Assembly (NCBI RefSeq): GCF_019392195.1 | Contig: NZ_JAHXKI010000002.1 | Location: 1,178,001 to 1,242,000 of the forward strand | Direction of reading: 5' to 3' | DNA from: Marinobacter sp. F4206 | GTDB taxonomy: Bacteria > Pseudomonadota > Gammaproteobacteria > Pseudomonadales > Oleiphilaceae | DNA length: 64,000 nucleotides | Shown here: piece after piece, positions 7,628 through 17,895 of the stretch | Layout: every line of letters begins with the position of its first letter | Numbering within the stretch: the first letter of the stretch is position 1 | Translations under genes and position numbers: made by a program | Notes under the pieces: generated by a model | Databases searched by the model: none | What the model was told of the DNA's origin: nothing | What the model saw: the letters and a program-made list of their open reading frames with translations, nothing else

Positions 7628-9628
7628 TTATTCCCCTGTCGGTTGGTTATCAGCAGCAAATGGTCGACCAAGATGGTACCCCATGGCCCCGTCAATACCC
7701 AGTTTGCACACCACTGAGTACTCCGCCGACGTTTCGACACCGGTCGCAAATACCTTCACGCCCCGGCTGTGCGCGATGGACACCACGGACTCCAGATAGA
7801 AACGGTTGTCGTCGTGGGTGTCTATATCGTGAATGAATGAGTTATCAATACGCAATGCCTGTACGCTCAGATTCCTGAGGTAACTGAAGGGCACCCCGCC
7901 GACGCCAAAGCGATCCACCAGCACCGGCACCCCGAGACGCACCAACGCGCGGACCAGCAGCCCCACTGCGGTCCGGTGATGATGGATGGTGTGCTCTGAA
8001 ATACCGATCCAGAGGTTTGCGGCACCCGGACCCGCCGCCTCCAGCATGGCAAGCATCTCCTTGCGGAAGGATTCACTGGCCACGGAGGCGCTGCTCAGCG
8101 ACACCGCCAGCGGCTCGTCCGGGCGCTCGGCCAGACGTTTCAGCACGCGCTGGATCAGCAGCCGGTCAATGTCCGAAATCAGGCCAAACCGCTCTGCCAT
8201 GGGAATGAATGCGCCAGCCTTCAGGGGGCCATCCGGGCCCTCGATGCGGGAAAAGACCTGATGATAGACCGGCTGCGACTGATGCTCACTGATCATTGGC
8301 TGCAACCACAGCGACAAACTCTGCTCACGTATGGCCTGACTGATAATGACCCGCCAGGTCTCGAGATTGTGGTGCCCCTCTTTGTCCGGCTCGGCGAGGT
8401 GACACCCGGTCTCCTCGTTCCTCTGCGCCAGCCGCAGAGCTTCGTCCGCCGCCGCCAGCAATTCGCGAGTGCCGCGGCCGTCACCGGTTCGCGCCAGGCC
8501 AGCATGGACGGCAGTTTCCAGTGGCGCGGCAAGATCCGCGTAGACGCCATCCAGTTCGGTCACCAGATCCTGACACCAGATGCCGGCATCCGCGGGCATC
8601 GCACCGGGCACATAGATGGAAAATTCGGCACCGTTGCGACGCCCGGCAAACGACCCCATGTGCGCAGTCACAAACCCGTTGATCACCGCGGCCGCCCGCA
8701 GCAACAAACGGTCGGCCTCGCTGCGACCATAGGTGTGGTTGTAGGTGGCAAAGTCCCACAGCTGAACCAGAATCAGGACTCCGGGCGCCGCCTTTTCCTC
8801 CGACTCCACCTCCACTTTCAGGCGCTGATCAAAGGCACTGCGACTCGCCAGGCCGGTCACCGGATCCTCGTTATTCACCCGACGCAGATGCTGAATCAGC
8901 TTTGCCTGCCCCTCAAACAACTGGCCAAGGTCGTCCGCCATCTGATTCATCGCGGCCGTCACCTGGTTCACCTCCCGGGTAGACCTGACGGTCACCCGCT
9001 GCCGGAAATTCCGACGACCGAGCGCCTGAGCCTGTCGTTCCAGCGCGCGCAGAGGCCGCAAGGTGCGCTTGAGCAACAAAAACAGGGCGAACAGCCCCAC
9101 GCCACCGATGATTGCCGTACTGGCGACCAGGCCGACGGTAATCCGCCAGAGATCGGTGTAAGCACGGCCCGGGTTACTGACGACCTCCACCTTGCCCAGC
9201 CGACTCCAGCCCCGAACGACTTCCGCTTCCGCCACCGTCAGCTCAAGATCTGCAAACGTCCGAAACCACGGCGGTACGTCAGTGTCGGCCAGCGTCATCT
9301 CCCGCCCCGCCACCTCACTGCCCTGATGGTTCAGGTAACGCACGGACAGATAGCGGCCGCTGTCAAACACGGCATCGATCAGCGATGCCGCGGCAACCGG
9401 GTCCCGGGCGTCAATGGCATTGGACAGGGACAGACCGACGGCCGTCGCACCGTCCCGGGCGTGCCCGGCGAGCTGTTCCGAGACGTAGGTGCGAAAGTAG
9501 CCGTAACTGGTAATGAAGCCGGCCACGAGGATCACAACCAGCAGAGAACCGGTGAATAGCAGCAGGATAGTCCGCAGCGTGGCCGCGCCATACTGGGTTC
9601 GATCAATGCAGATGTGCTTCCGTGTCAT
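7628..9628 (-). CDS. LapD-like membrane c-di-GMP receptor (degenerate GGDEF-EAL)
   Basis: 666 residues from ATG 9628, which has GGAG eight bases upstream; the frame could extend to 9697 but without a ribosome site. Order: membrane span near residues 20-40, a periplasmic domain of about 120 residues of LapD/MoxY type, second span (about 165-188), HAMP, GGDEF, EAL. Both catalytic domains are damaged: the GGDEF loop reads RRNGAEF. The EAL box is replaced by YHQVFSRI, DDFGTG by DRFGVG, and AEGVET by ATGVET. Such proteins bind c-di-GMP and signal outward, as LapD does to the protease LapG. No lapG or large adhesin gene is in the window. Likely operon with DUF2333. Confidence 0.88.
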   Translation of the reverse strand: MTRKHICIDRTQYGAATLRTILLLFTGSLLVVILVAGFITSYGYFRTYVSEQLAGHARDGATAVGLSLSNAIDARDPVAAASLIDAVFDSGRYLSVRYLNHQGSEVAGREMTLADTDVPPWFRTFADLELTVAEAEVVRGWSRLGKVEVVSNPGRAYTDLWRITVGLVASTAIIGGVGLFALFLLLKRTLRPLRALERQAQALGRRNFRQRVTVRSTREVNQVTAAMNQMADDLGQLFEGQAKLIQHLRRVNNEDPVTGLASRSAFDQRLKVEVESEEKAAPGVLILVQLWDFATYNHTYGRSEADRLLLRAAAVINGFVTAHMGSFAGRRNGAEFSIYVPGAMPADAGIWCQDLVTELDGVYADLAAPLETAVHAGLARTGDGRGTRELLAAADEALRLAQRNEETGCHLAEPDKEGHHNLETWRVIISQAIREQSLSLWLQPMISEHQSQPVYHQVFSRIEGPDGPLKAGAFIPMAERFGLISDIDRLLIQRVLKRLAERPDEPLAVSLSSASVASESFRKEMLAMLEAAGPGAANLWIGISEHTIHHHRTAVGLLVRALVRLGVPVLVDRFGVGGVPFSYLRNLSVQALRIDNSFIHDIDTHDDNRFYLESVVSIAHSRGVKVFATGVETSAEYSVVCKLGIDGAMGYHLGRPFAADNQPTGE

Positions 9629-9824
9629 GGAAGGTTTCTCCGATTGACTGTGCGCCAGCCGGTCGGTGGATTGTGACTTGCACCGCAGAGTTGACAAACA
9701 TTTACATGGAGCAACCTACGCCGACAACATTAAACACTATAGACTCTGCCTAGAGACTAAGGTGGAAAAATCGTCCAGACCGGGACGGACGACCGATAAC
9801 GAAAAAGAGACAGGCCGGAGCACC

Positions 9825-11438
9825 ATGAACGACGAAAGCCAGAAAGAGAAACTCAGGCAGCATTTCGCGCGACGCGTGACAACCCAGGCCCGGGTTGTTC
9901 TCGACACCTGGCAGAAGATTCATGCGGACAGATCGATTTCGGGCGCGCACCACAGTGAATTCACCGCCGCTACCGACAAGCTGGTGCGCTACGCCCAGCG
10001 GTTTGAAATGGCCAGCCATGCCGACGCCGGCAGGAAAATCCTGGGGCTACTGGCCGACTGGCCCGCTGACGCCCCACTGGATGAAGCACTCGAGCGACAG
10101 ATCCAGGATGCCATTGAGGCGCTTTCCCGCAGCACACTCAGGCGCACCGACCAGGACAACTCCGAAGCACCGCAACAGTTCCGGCGCACCCCGGTGTATA
10201 TTGCCCTGGCCAACACGGAGATGGCCGGACGCCTGATCCGCCAGCTGGAGTTTTTCGGCTTCCGCGCCTCGGCCTTCGGCTCGGCGGAAGAGCTCATTGA
10301 GGCCTGCGCGCTGCACAAGCCCGAAACCATCCTGATGGACGTGAATTTCGGCGGCGCAGTCAATGCCGGCCTGGCGACTATCGAGCAACTGCAGGAACGC
10401 CACGACACCCCGATTCCGATCATTTTCATGAGCGACGAGGACGGCACCATCGAAACCCGCCTGCGCGCTTCACGCTGTGGTGGCGAGGAGTTCTTCTACC
10501 CCGCCGTCGATCCGGGTCAGCTGATCGAAAAGATTGAGACCTACACCCACGGCAACACCGTCGAACCCTACAAGGTTCTGGTGCTCGACGACTCCCGGGC
10601 CCAGGCCAAGTACATGGAAACGGTGCTCAAGAAGGCGGGCATGACCGCCCATATCATCACCGACCCGATGCAGATCATTCATGCCCTGGAGGAGTTCTCG
10701 CCCGAGATCATCATCCTTGATATGTACATGCCCGGCTGTACCGGCATGGAAATCGCCCGGGTAATCCGCCAGCAGGACCGATTCCACAGCGTACCCATCA
10801 TCTACCTGTCTGCCGAAGAGGATGTCACCAAACAGCTGCACGCCATGAGCCTGGGCGGCGATGACTTCCTGACCAAACCCATCGACCCCAAACACCTCGT
10901 CGCCACCATCCACAACCGTGGACGGCGGGCGCGTTCGCTGCTGGCCCTGATGATTCGCGACAGCCTGACTGGCCTGTACAACCACACCCATACCCTGCAC
11001 CTGCTGGATCAGGAAATTGTCCGGGCACGACAGAAAGATCAGCCGCTGAGTTTCGCGATGATCGACATTGATTACTTCAAGAAGGTGAACGACACCTTCG
11101 GCCACCCCATCGGCGACCGGGTACTGAGAAGCCTTTCGATGTTCCTGAAACAGCGGCTTCGCAAGACCGACCACATCGGACGCTACGGTGGCGAGGAGTT
11201 TGCCATCATTCTGCCCAACACCCGCCCCAGCGATGCCCGGAACGTCCTGAACGAGATTCGCGAACGGTTTTCCGAGCTTCATCAGCCGGCGGGCGACCGG
11301 GAGTTCAACGTCACCTTCAGCTGCGGCGTGGCCGCCTGGCAGGGAGAATCGTCACAGGCCCTGTGTGAGCGGGCCGATCGCGCCCTGTACGACTCCAAGA
11401 ACGCGGGCCGGAACTGCGTCAGTACGTCATCCGAATAG
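9825..11438 (+). CDS. Diguanylate cyclase with two receiver domains
   Basis: 537 residues from ATG 9825 (GGAG five bases upstream). The N-terminal ~110 residues are helical and could be a degenerate Hpt-like domain. REC1 spans about 122-240, with Asp172 in ILMDVNF. REC2 spans about 247-365, with DD near its start, Asp299 in IILDMYMPG and Lys in FLTKPID. GGDEF follows from about 382 with an intact GGEEF at 455-459 and an RKTD inhibitory site five residues before it. This should be an active, product-inhibited c-di-GMP synthase, PleD-like in layout. It is divergent from the LapD-like receptor, so maker and reader sit together. Confidence 0.92.
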   Translation: MNDESQKEKLRQHFARRVTTQARVVLDTWQKIHADRSISGAHHSEFTAATDKLVRYAQRFEMASHADAGRKILGLLADWPADAPLDEALERQIQDAIEALSRSTLRRTDQDNSEAPQQFRRTPVYIALANTEMAGRLIRQLEFFGFRASAFGSAEELIEACALHKPETILMDVNFGGAVNAGLATIEQLQERHDTPIPIIFMSDEDGTIETRLRASRCGGEEFFYPAVDPGQLIEKIETYTHGNTVEPYKVLVLDDSRAQAKYMETVLKKAGMTAHIITDPMQIIHALEEFSPEIIILDMYMPGCTGMEIARVIRQQDRFHSVPIIYLSAEEDVTKQLHAMSLGGDDFLTKPIDPKHLVATIHNRGRRARSLLALMIRDSLTGLYNHTHTLHLLDQEIVRARQKDQPLSFAMIDIDYFKKVNDTFGHPIGDRVLRSLSMFLKQRLRKTDHIGRYGGEEFAIILPNTRPSDARNVLNEIRERFSELHQPAGDREFNVTFSCGVAAWQGESSQALCERADRALYDSKNAGRNCVSTSSE

Positions 11439-11737
11439 GCCAGCCCGGCCAGTTTACCCCCGCCATTTCAAACCCGCCCAGGACAGGGGCGGGCATGCCT
11501 GTCCGCCTGCCTTGTATGAAACCAACGTCGTATAGCGCCTGAGCCCGCTGTTGACGACAATGATTGTCATCAACGGAAAGCGTCCTTTTCGATGCAGAAG
11601 CCGTCTTTTTACGACCAAAGGACAACATGGATGATTGTCAAAAAGTGTTGATCTGAATGAAACAAGCACGCACCATTGTGGGAACGTGCTGTTATTTTCG
11701 GCGATCCTGTAAAAAAGACAACAAGGCAGACTGAACC
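11439..11737. other. 299-bp intergenic region upstream of aroQ-accBC
   Basis: No gene seen. It holds a G/C-rich inverted repeat (CCCGCCC and GGGCGGG, about 11473-11493) without a T run, possibly the end of the cyclase transcript. It also holds the near-perfect palindrome at 11550-11574 and, before aroQ, AT-rich sequence suited to a promoter. Confidence 0.6.
11550..11574. promoter_or_regulatory. 25-bp near-perfect palindrome, candidate operator
   Basis: Left arm GTTGACGACAAT and right arm ATTGTCATCAAC match as inverted repeats at 11 of 12 positions around a central G. It lies 164 bp before aroQ. GATTGTC recurs at 11633-11639. No known consensus was matched with confidence. Confidence 0.5.
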
Positions 11738-12178
11738 ATGTCGACAATTCTCGTGCTCCACGGCCCGAACTTGAACATGCTCGGAACTCGCGAGCCTGAG
11801 GTCTACGGGTACGAGACACTGGGCGACATCGACGACCGGCTTCGGCAGACTGCGGCAGAAAAGGGCCATCACCTGCTGCACCTGCAGTCCAATGCCGAGT
11901 ACGAGCTGATCGAGCGGGTTCATGAAGCCAGGGCGGAAGGCGTGGATTACCTGATCATCAATCCGGCAGCCTTCACGCACACCAGCATTGCACTGAGAGA
12001 TGCCGTGCTGGCGACCGGCATCCCCTTCATCGAGGTGCATCTTTCCAATGTCCATGCGCGGGAACCCTTCCGCCATCATTCGTATTTTTCCGATATCGCC
12101 GAGGGCGTTATCTGTGGGCTGGGTAGCCAGGGGTACGACCTCGCTCTCCGGGCAGCCCTGCAACGCATTCACCGATAG
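11738..12178 (+). CDS. aroQ: 3-dehydroquinate dehydratase, type II
   Basis: 146 residues. Third step of the shikimate pathway, 3-dehydroquinate to 3-dehydroshikimate, in a dodecameric cytoplasmic enzyme. The N-terminal [18 protein letters not shown] contains the catalytic Tyr and active-site Arg. [15 protein letters not shown] and [17 protein letters not shown] carry the substrate-binding Asn and His. It opens the conserved aroQ-accB-accC cluster, 27 bp before accB. Confidence 0.97.
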   Translation: MSTILVLHGPNLNMLGTREPEVYGYETLGDIDDRLRQTAAEKGHHLLHLQSNAEYELIERVHEARAEGVDYLIINPAAFTHTSIALRDAVLATGIPFIEVHLSNVHAREPFRHHSYFSDIAEGVICGLGSQGYDLALRAALQRIHR

Positions 12179-12205
12179 ACCAGACATAACGGGACTGGAT
12201 TAACT

Positions 12206-12667
12206 ATGGATATTCGCAAAGTCAAAAAACTGATCGAGCTGCTCGAGGAATCCGATGTCGAGGAGCTGGAGATTCATGAAGGTGATGACTCGGTTCGCAT
12301 TTCCCGGCGCCGCGAACAGGTAGCCGGCACCCAGTACGTAAGCCACTACCCGGCACCAGCGCCACAGTCTGCACCGGCACAGGAAGCAGCACCGGCACCG
12401 GCCCAGGAAGACTCGGCACCCGCGGCGCCGAGCGGCCATTCCGTGAAATCCCCGATGGTCGGCACCTTCTACCGCTCGCCCTCACCCACTGCCAAGGCGT
12501 TCGTGGAGGTTGGTCAGTCGGTCAAAGCCGGTGACGTTGTCTGCATCGTGGAAGCGATGAAGATGATGAATCAGATCGAGGCCGACAAGGACGGTACCGT
12601 CTCTGAGATTCTGGTCGAGAACGGCCAGCCGGTAGAGTTTGACCAGCCTCTGATCGTCATTTCCTGA
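12206..12667 (+). CDS. accB: Acetyl-CoA carboxylase biotin carboxyl carrier protein
   Basis: 153 residues. An N-terminal helical part is joined by an Ala/Pro-rich linker (about 48-78) to the C-terminal biotinyl domain. The biotin site is EAMKM with Lys119. The thumb region precedes it ([14 protein letters not shown]). Carries carboxybiotin between AccC and AccAD for malonyl-CoA synthesis. Directly followed by accC. Confidence 0.97.
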   Translation: MDIRKVKKLIELLEESDVEELEIHEGDDSVRISRRREQVAGTQYVSHYPAPAPQSAPAQEAAPAPAQEDSAPAAPSGHSVKSPMVGTFYRSPSPTAKAFVEVGQSVKAGDVVCIVEAMKMMNQIEADKDGTVSEILVENGQPVEFDQPLIVIS

Positions 12668-12685
12668 ACGCGGTGATTGCTACTC

Positions 12686-14032
12686 ATGGCCATGTTAGAA
12701 AAAGTTCTGATCGCAAACCGGGGTGAAATTGCCCTCCGGATCTTGCGCGCCTGCAAGGAGCTGGGCATCAAGACGGTGGCAGTGCATTCCCAGGTCGACC
12801 GAGACCTGATGCACGTCAGGCTGGCAGACGAATCCGTCTGCATCGGCCCGAATAGCCCGCTGGACAGCTACCTCAACATTCCGACCATCATCAGTGCCGC
12901 CGAAGTGACTGACTCCGTGGGCATCCATCCGGGCTATGGCTTCCTCGCCGAGAATGCCGATTTCGCCGAACAGGTGGAGAAAAGCGGTTTTCACTTCATT
13001 GGCCCCAGGGCTGACACCATTCGCCTGATGGGGAACAAGGTGTCTGCCATCAACGCCATGATCCGAGCCGGTGTTCCCACCGTTCCCGGGTCAGACGGCC
13101 CGCTCACCGATGACGACGACCGCACCCTGCGTATTGCCCGCGAAATCGGTTACCCGGTAATGATCAAGGCAGCCTCCGGTGGCGGCGGCCGTGGTATGCA
13201 AGTGGTTCATTCCGAGGCGGCGCTGCTGAAAGGCGTCCAGATCACCCAGAGCGAGGCCCGGAACGCATTCGGTGACCCGACGGTGTACCTGGAGAAGTTC
13301 CTCGAGCGGCCGCGCCACGTGGAAGTCCAGGTGCTGGCCGACATGCACGGCAACTGCATCCACCTGGGTGACCGCGACTGTTCCATGCAGCGCCGAAACC
13401 AGAAGGTGATCGAGGAAGCTCCGGCTCCGAATGTGAACCCGGAGTCGCGAGCACGCACCCTCAAGGCCTGCGTCGATGCCTGTAAGGAAATCGGCTACGT
13501 GGGTGCCGGCACCTTTGAGTTCCTGTACCAGGACGGTGAGTTCTACTTCATCGAAATGAACACCCGAGTGCAGGTGGAGCATCCGGTGTCGGAAATGGTC
13601 ACGGGCGTGGACATCGTGCGCGAGCAGCTGCGCATTGCCAGCGGCCTGCCGCTGCAATACAGCCAGGAGGACATTCGCATCTCCGGCCACGCCATTGAGT
13701 GCCGGATCAACGCCGAGGATCCCAAGACCTTCGCACCCAGCCCCGGCAAGGTGAAGCATTTTCACGCCCCGGGCGGTAACGGTGTCCGCGTCGACTCCCA
13801 CCTTTACAGCGGTTACACGGTGCCGCCGTTCTACGATTCCCTGGTGGCCAAACTGATCACCTGGGGGGACGACCGGGAAATTGCCCGCCGGCGCATGAAG
13901 AACGCTCTGGACGAACTGGTGGTCGAGGGCATCAAGACCAATCAGCCCCTGCACGCAAAACTGGTACGCGATGGTGGCTTCAAACAGGTAGACTTCACCA
14001 TTCATTACCTTGAAAAACTGATGCGGGACTGA
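12686..14032 (+). CDS. accC: Acetyl-CoA carboxylase, biotin carboxylase subunit
   Basis: 448 residues with the ATP-grasp layout: [20 protein letters not shown] at the N-terminus, the glycine loop [29 protein letters not shown], and [14 protein letters not shown]. Carboxylates the biotin of AccB with ATP and bicarbonate. Three start codons are possible: TTG 12677, ATG 12686 and ATG 12692. ATG 12686 was taken because GGTGA lies nine bases upstream; 12692 gives the canonical MLEK start and is nearly as good. Confidence 0.97.
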   Translation: MAMLEKVLIANRGEIALRILRACKELGIKTVAVHSQVDRDLMHVRLADESVCIGPNSPLDSYLNIPTIISAAEVTDSVGIHPGYGFLAENADFAEQVEKSGFHFIGPRADTIRLMGNKVSAINAMIRAGVPTVPGSDGPLTDDDDRTLRIAREIGYPVMIKAASGGGGRGMQVVHSEAALLKGVQITQSEARNAFGDPTVYLEKFLERPRHVEVQVLADMHGNCIHLGDRDCSMQRRNQKVIEEAPAPNVNPESRARTLKACVDACKEIGYVGAGTFEFLYQDGEFYFIEMNTRVQVEHPVSEMVTGVDIVREQLRIASGLPLQYSQEDIRISGHAIECRINAEDPKTFAPSPGKVKHFHAPGGNGVRVDSHLYSGYTVPPFYDSLVAKLITWGDDREIARRRMKNALDELVVEGIKTNQPLHAKLVRDGGFKQVDFTIHYLEKLMRD

Positions 14033-14061
14033 GGTCCTGCATCACCACTGCAGGAACGCCT

Positions 14062-14958
14062 ATGCCCTGGATACAACTTCAGATCCCGGCTGATCCGGAC
14101 AACGCGGATCAGCTGGAGGATCTGCTCATGGAAATGGGGGCCGACGCCGTTTCCATGGAAGACGCCGCCGATCAGCCGCTTTACGAACCGGATCCGGGCA
14201 CGACCCCCTTGTGGAGCCAGACCACGGTGACCGGTCTGTTTCAGTCCGACCGGGACATCAACCAGTTGTGCGCGGATGTTCGGGATGCCTGGCATCAGAA
14301 CACCCAGCAGACCCTGGCCGACATCGAGGTTACTCTGGTCGAGGACAAGGACTGGGAACGGGCCTGGATGGACGACTTCCACCCCCTGAAATTCGGTGAG
14401 CGCCTGTGGATTGTGCCCAGCTGGCATGATGCGCCCGACCCGGATGCCGCCAACCTGATGCTGGATCCGGGCCTGGCCTTCGGCACCGGCACTCACCCGA
14501 CCACGGCGCTGTGCCTTGAATGGCTGGACGGTCAGGATGTCCGCGACCGGCAGGTGACCGACTATGGCTGTGGCTCCGGAATTCTCGGCCTGGCCGCTCT
14601 CCTGCTCGGCGCCAATCACGTGGTTGGCGTCGATACCGATCCTCAGGCGCTGGAAGCCAGCCGCGAGAATGCCCGCCGCAACGGCGTGGACGACAGCCGT
14701 CTCGACCTCTACCTTCCCGATAATGAGCCGAATACCAAGTCCGACGTCATGCTTGCCAACATCCTGGCACAGCCGCTGATCGGACTGGCACCGCACCTGG
14801 CCGCCCTGACCAAACCCGGCGGTAGCCTGGTGCTGTCGGGCATTCTGTCGCATCAGGCGCGGGAGGTCATGGCCGCGTATGAGCCCTGGTTCGTGATGGA
14901 CGAGCCGGAACAGCGCGAAGAATGGATCCGCCTCACAGGACGACGCAACGGCGGGTGA
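14062..14958 (+). CDS. prmA: Ribosomal protein L11 methyltransferase
   Basis: 298 residues. SAM-binding motif I reads VTDYGCGSGILGLAALLLGA, preceded by the family's DPGLAFGTGTHPTTALCL. The N-terminal L11-recognition domain contains PWIQLQIPA and VEDKDWERAWMDDFHP. Trimethylates ribosomal protein L11. The gene follows accC by 29 bp, a conserved neighbour order in Pseudomonas and relatives. Confidence 0.97.
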   Translation: MPWIQLQIPADPDNADQLEDLLMEMGADAVSMEDAADQPLYEPDPGTTPLWSQTTVTGLFQSDRDINQLCADVRDAWHQNTQQTLADIEVTLVEDKDWERAWMDDFHPLKFGERLWIVPSWHDAPDPDAANLMLDPGLAFGTGTHPTTALCLEWLDGQDVRDRQVTDYGCGSGILGLAALLLGANHVVGVDTDPQALEASRENARRNGVDDSRLDLYLPDNEPNTKSDVMLANILAQPLIGLAPHLAALTKPGGSLVLSGILSHQAREVMAAYEPWFVMDEPEQREEWIRLTGRRNGG

Positions 14959-15019
14959 CGAACAAGGCCTTAACGACTAAACTCCGCACTCGTAGCCTAG
15001 TCGCTTTCAGGAACGACGC

Positions 15020-16273
15020 ATGACCCAGAGCAGCCTGCAGACCCAATGCCCAAAATGCCAGACCCGTTTCCGGGTCACGGACGAACAACTTGGTATTGCC
15101 AAGGGCAAGGTACGCTGCGGCAACTGCATGGCCGTCTTCAATGCCATCGATCATCAGGTCCTGCCCCGATCCACCCAATCCCAGGCGCCCGCCAAGCCAG
15201 CGCCGGAAGGCTCGGGGAGTACCGCCACGGGCGGCTCGTTCGCCACGGAAGAGGATTTCGTCTTCGCTGACAACCCCGAAGAAGATGCGGCCGAGGGTCC
15301 GTATGCCGGCACCAGGATGACATTCTCTGACGATGAGCTTAGCGACAGTTTCCGAACCGCCGGCAGCAAGACCGAATCGGATTTTCACGATGCGGATGAC
15401 GATTCGCCACACAACGATGTCGATGAGAGCTGGGCAGAAGCCATTCTCGAAGACACCGACAAGCCGTCAACGCCCCCCCGAAACGAGGAGGCACCCAAAA
15501 AGCCCGAGCCCCGCCCGGAACCAGCGTCACAGCCCACCAGACGGTGGTCTGAACCCTTTACCGTACCAGCCCCTGCGCCGGAGCCGGAGATCACCGCCGA
15601 CTTCGAACCCGAACCGGTCCGGCCAGAGACGTCGGAGCAACCTGGTGACGATTTCTACGACACCTTTGCTGACGAGCCTCGCTTCGAGTCCGACAGCCGC
15701 AATGAACGGCTTGGCGAACCAATGGCAGCCACCATCCCGTTCGACGACCTCCGCCGGGAACCGTTATCGGTCCGGGGCGGCGGCACTGGCAAGCTGCGCA
15801 CACTGACCTGGACCCTGGTGGTACTCGCGCTGATTGGCGTTCTGGTTGCGCAGGTCACCTGGTTCCAGTTCGATCGACTGGCGGCCATTCCGGAACTCCG
15901 TCCATTCTATGAAAAAGGCTGCGAGCTGGCTGGTTGCGAACTGGAACCGCTGGTCAATGTCGATGCCATTCAGAGCCGTAAGCTGGTGGTCCGGACAGAC
16001 CCGGAAAACCGCACCCAGCTGGTGGTGGATGCCGTCATCATCAACCGTGCCGATTTTGAACAACCGTTCCCGGCCATTGCCCTGACCTTTTCCAACCTGA
16101 ATGGGGATGTGGTGGCCCAGAGTATCTTCACGCCCGAGGAATACCTGGCCGGTGACGGGCAGAAGCTCGACACCATGCCCAAGGATACGCCGGTCCGGAT
16201 AGCGATCGAGATCCGCGATCCGGGCAAGGATGCCGTGAATTACAACCTGAATTTCCGCCCCTACTCGCCCTGA
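15020..16273 (+). CDS. Zinc-ribbon and DUF3426 domain membrane protein
   Basis: 417 residues. Residues 10-42 are an MJ0042-type zinc ribbon: CPKC, then CGNC 17 residues later. A long low-complexity, Pro/Glu/Asp-rich linker follows, then one membrane span around 258-280 (LTWTLVVLALIGVLVAQVTW) and a C-terminal DUF3426 domain of about 130 residues, predicted periplasmic. Proteins of this architecture sit between prmA and dusB in many gammaproteobacteria; their function is not established. The layout suggests a cytoplasmic metal or nucleic-acid sensing end coupled across the membrane, which is inference. Confidence 0.88.
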   Translation: MTQSSLQTQCPKCQTRFRVTDEQLGIAKGKVRCGNCMAVFNAIDHQVLPRSTQSQAPAKPAPEGSGSTATGGSFATEEDFVFADNPEEDAAEGPYAGTRMTFSDDELSDSFRTAGSKTESDFHDADDDSPHNDVDESWAEAILEDTDKPSTPPRNEEAPKKPEPRPEPASQPTRRWSEPFTVPAPAPEPEITADFEPEPVRPETSEQPGDDFYDTFADEPRFESDSRNERLGEPMAATIPFDDLRREPLSVRGGGTGKLRTLTWTLVVLALIGVLVAQVTWFQFDRLAAIPELRPFYEKGCELAGCELEPLVNVDAIQSRKLVVRTDPENRTQLVVDAVIINRADFEQPFPAIALTFSNLNGDVVAQSIFTPEEYLAGDGQKLDTMPKDTPVRIAIEIRDPGKDAVNYNLNFRPYSP

Positions 16274-16498
16274 AAAGGTAAGCAAGTATTTACTCGACAG
16301 TGAACGCCGACCGCCACCAAACAGAACAAAAGTCAACCAGAAAGCACGAAAAATAATCAGTTTTTTCGTGAGTTAGCCCCTTCAATCAGACCTCCCCCGA
16401 CGGTATCATTAGCGCCCTTCGGATACTGGATCGATTACTTATTGAACAATTGACCAGATCCGACTTTTGCATAACCCGCTGTGACACGGACTCAGATC

Positions 16499-17497
16499 AT
16501 GCTGCCAACGGCAAAAATCGGGCCGTACACCTTGCCCAATCCGCTCATTGTTGCGCCCATGGCTGGCGTGACGGACCGCCCCTTCCGGCTGTTATGCCGC
16601 AGGATGGGAGCCGGCCTTGCGGTATCGGAAATGGTCATAGCGGACAGCAAGCTCTGGCATACGCGAAAATCCCGGACGCGCCTGAACCATGAGGGCGAAC
16701 CGGAACCCCGTTCGGTGCAGATTGCCGGCGGTGATCCCGACATGCTCGCTGATGCCGCCCGACAGAACGCCGAATTCGGTGCCCAGATTATCGACATCAA
16801 TATGGGGTGCCCGGCCAAGAAGGTATGCAACAAGGCTGCAGGCTCCGCCCTGATGAAGGACGAGGGCCTGGTTCGCGAGATTCTGAACGCCGTGGTGAGC
16901 GCGGTGGACATCCCGGTAACGCTGAAAATGCGGACCGGATGGGATTCGGACAACAGGAACGCGGCGGTGATTGCCCGGATGGCGGAGGATGCAGGCATCC
17001 AGGCCCTTGCCATCCACGGTCGCACCCGGGCCGACAAGTACATGGGGAACGCCGAGTACGACACCATCGCCGACGTCAAATCCCGGGTGCAGATTCCGGT
17101 ATTCGCCAATGGCGACATCAGCTCTCCGGAGAAGGCACGGCACGTGCTGGAACACACCGGAGCCGATGGACTGCTGATCGGCAGGGGTGCCCAGGGACGA
17201 CCGTGGATTTTCCGGGAGATTCTCCATTACCTGGAGACCGGAAAACATCTGCCGGAACCGCCATTGAGTGAGGTGGAACGGATTCTGATCGAACACCTGG
17301 CCGCCCTGCACAGCTTCTACGGCGAGAAGATGGGTGTGCGTATTGCCAGAAAACACGTGGGCTGGTACCTGCAGTCCCACGACCAGAGCAAACAGTTCCG
17401 TAAACGCTTCAACGCTATCGACGATGCGCTGGAGCAGACAGACAGTATTCAACAGTATTTTGCAGGCTTACGAAATGGAGAGGTATTCGCAGCATGA
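16499..17497 (+). CDS. dusB: tRNA-dihydrouridine synthase B
   Basis: 332 residues from ATG 16499; a GTG at 16481 would add six residues. ATG 16499 aligns with the known DusB N-terminus ([21 protein letters not shown]). The catalytic Cys is Cys104 in [13 protein letters not shown]-binding segments include [24 protein letters not shown] and [13 protein letters not shown]. Reduces uridine 17 in tRNA with NADPH. The stop overlaps the fis start by four bases, the classic dusB-fis operon. Confidence 0.96.
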   Translation: MLPTAKIGPYTLPNPLIVAPMAGVTDRPFRLLCRRMGAGLAVSEMVIADSKLWHTRKSRTRLNHEGEPEPRSVQIAGGDPDMLADAARQNAEFGAQIIDINMGCPAKKVCNKAAGSALMKDEGLVREILNAVVSAVDIPVTLKMRTGWDSDNRNAAVIARMAEDAGIQALAIHGRTRADKYMGNAEYDTIADVKSRVQIPVFANGDISSPEKARHVLEHTGADGLLIGRGAQGRPWIFREILHYLETGKHLPEPPLSEVERILIEHLAALHSFYGEKMGVRIARKHVGWYLQSHDQSKQFRKRFNAIDDALEQTDSIQQYFAGLRNGEVFAA

Positions 17498-17811
17498 CCG
17501 CTGAGACTTTGGCAAACGAGAATCTAAGCACCCCGGCCAGCGACGATATTCACCAGCTTCAGACGGTGAATGGCAGCGGCAACAGCGTCACCCTGCGTGA
17601 CAGCGTCGAGGTTGCCCTGAAGAACTACTTTGCGCAGCTTGATGGCGCGCCGGTAACCGAGGTGTACCAGCTGGTGCTCTCCGAAGTAGAGGCCCCGCTG
17701 CTGGAGCAGGTGATGAAATACACCCGCAACAACCAGACCAAGGCCTCGACCATGCTGGGGCTGAATCGCGGCACCCTGCGCAAAAAACTGAAGCAGTACG
17801 GTCTGCTATAA
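17494..17811 (+). CDS. fis: DNA-binding protein Fis
   Basis: 105 residues. The C-terminal half carries the Fis helix-turn-helix, [20 protein letters not shown], ending LKQYGLL. The N-terminal part is longer and less conserved, as in Pseudomonas Fis. A nucleoid protein that bends DNA and activates stable-RNA promoters during rapid growth. Translationally coupled to dusB. Confidence 0.96.
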   Translation: MTAETLANENLSTPASDDIHQLQTVNGSGNSVTLRDSVEVALKNYFAQLDGAPVTEVYQLVLSEVEAPLLEQVMKYTRNNQTKASTMLGLNRGTLRKKLKQYGLL

Positions 17812-17831
17812 TCCAGACACCCTGACATGAC

Positions 17832-17866
17832 AAGGGCCTCCCGGAAACCATTCGCGAGGCCCTTAT
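17832..17866 (+). terminator. Intrinsic terminator after fis
   Basis: AAGGGCCTC and GAGGCCCTT pair perfectly around a 15-nt loop, followed by a short T-containing tail just before purH. Confidence 0.7.
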
Positions 17867-17895
17867 TCGTTCATCTCCAGCGAAGAAAGTGACTC

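Noticed and set aside
8261..9559. 432-codon open frame on the plus strand
   Set aside because: Antisense to the LapD-like receptor gene; His/Arg/Gln-rich translation typical of shadow frames.
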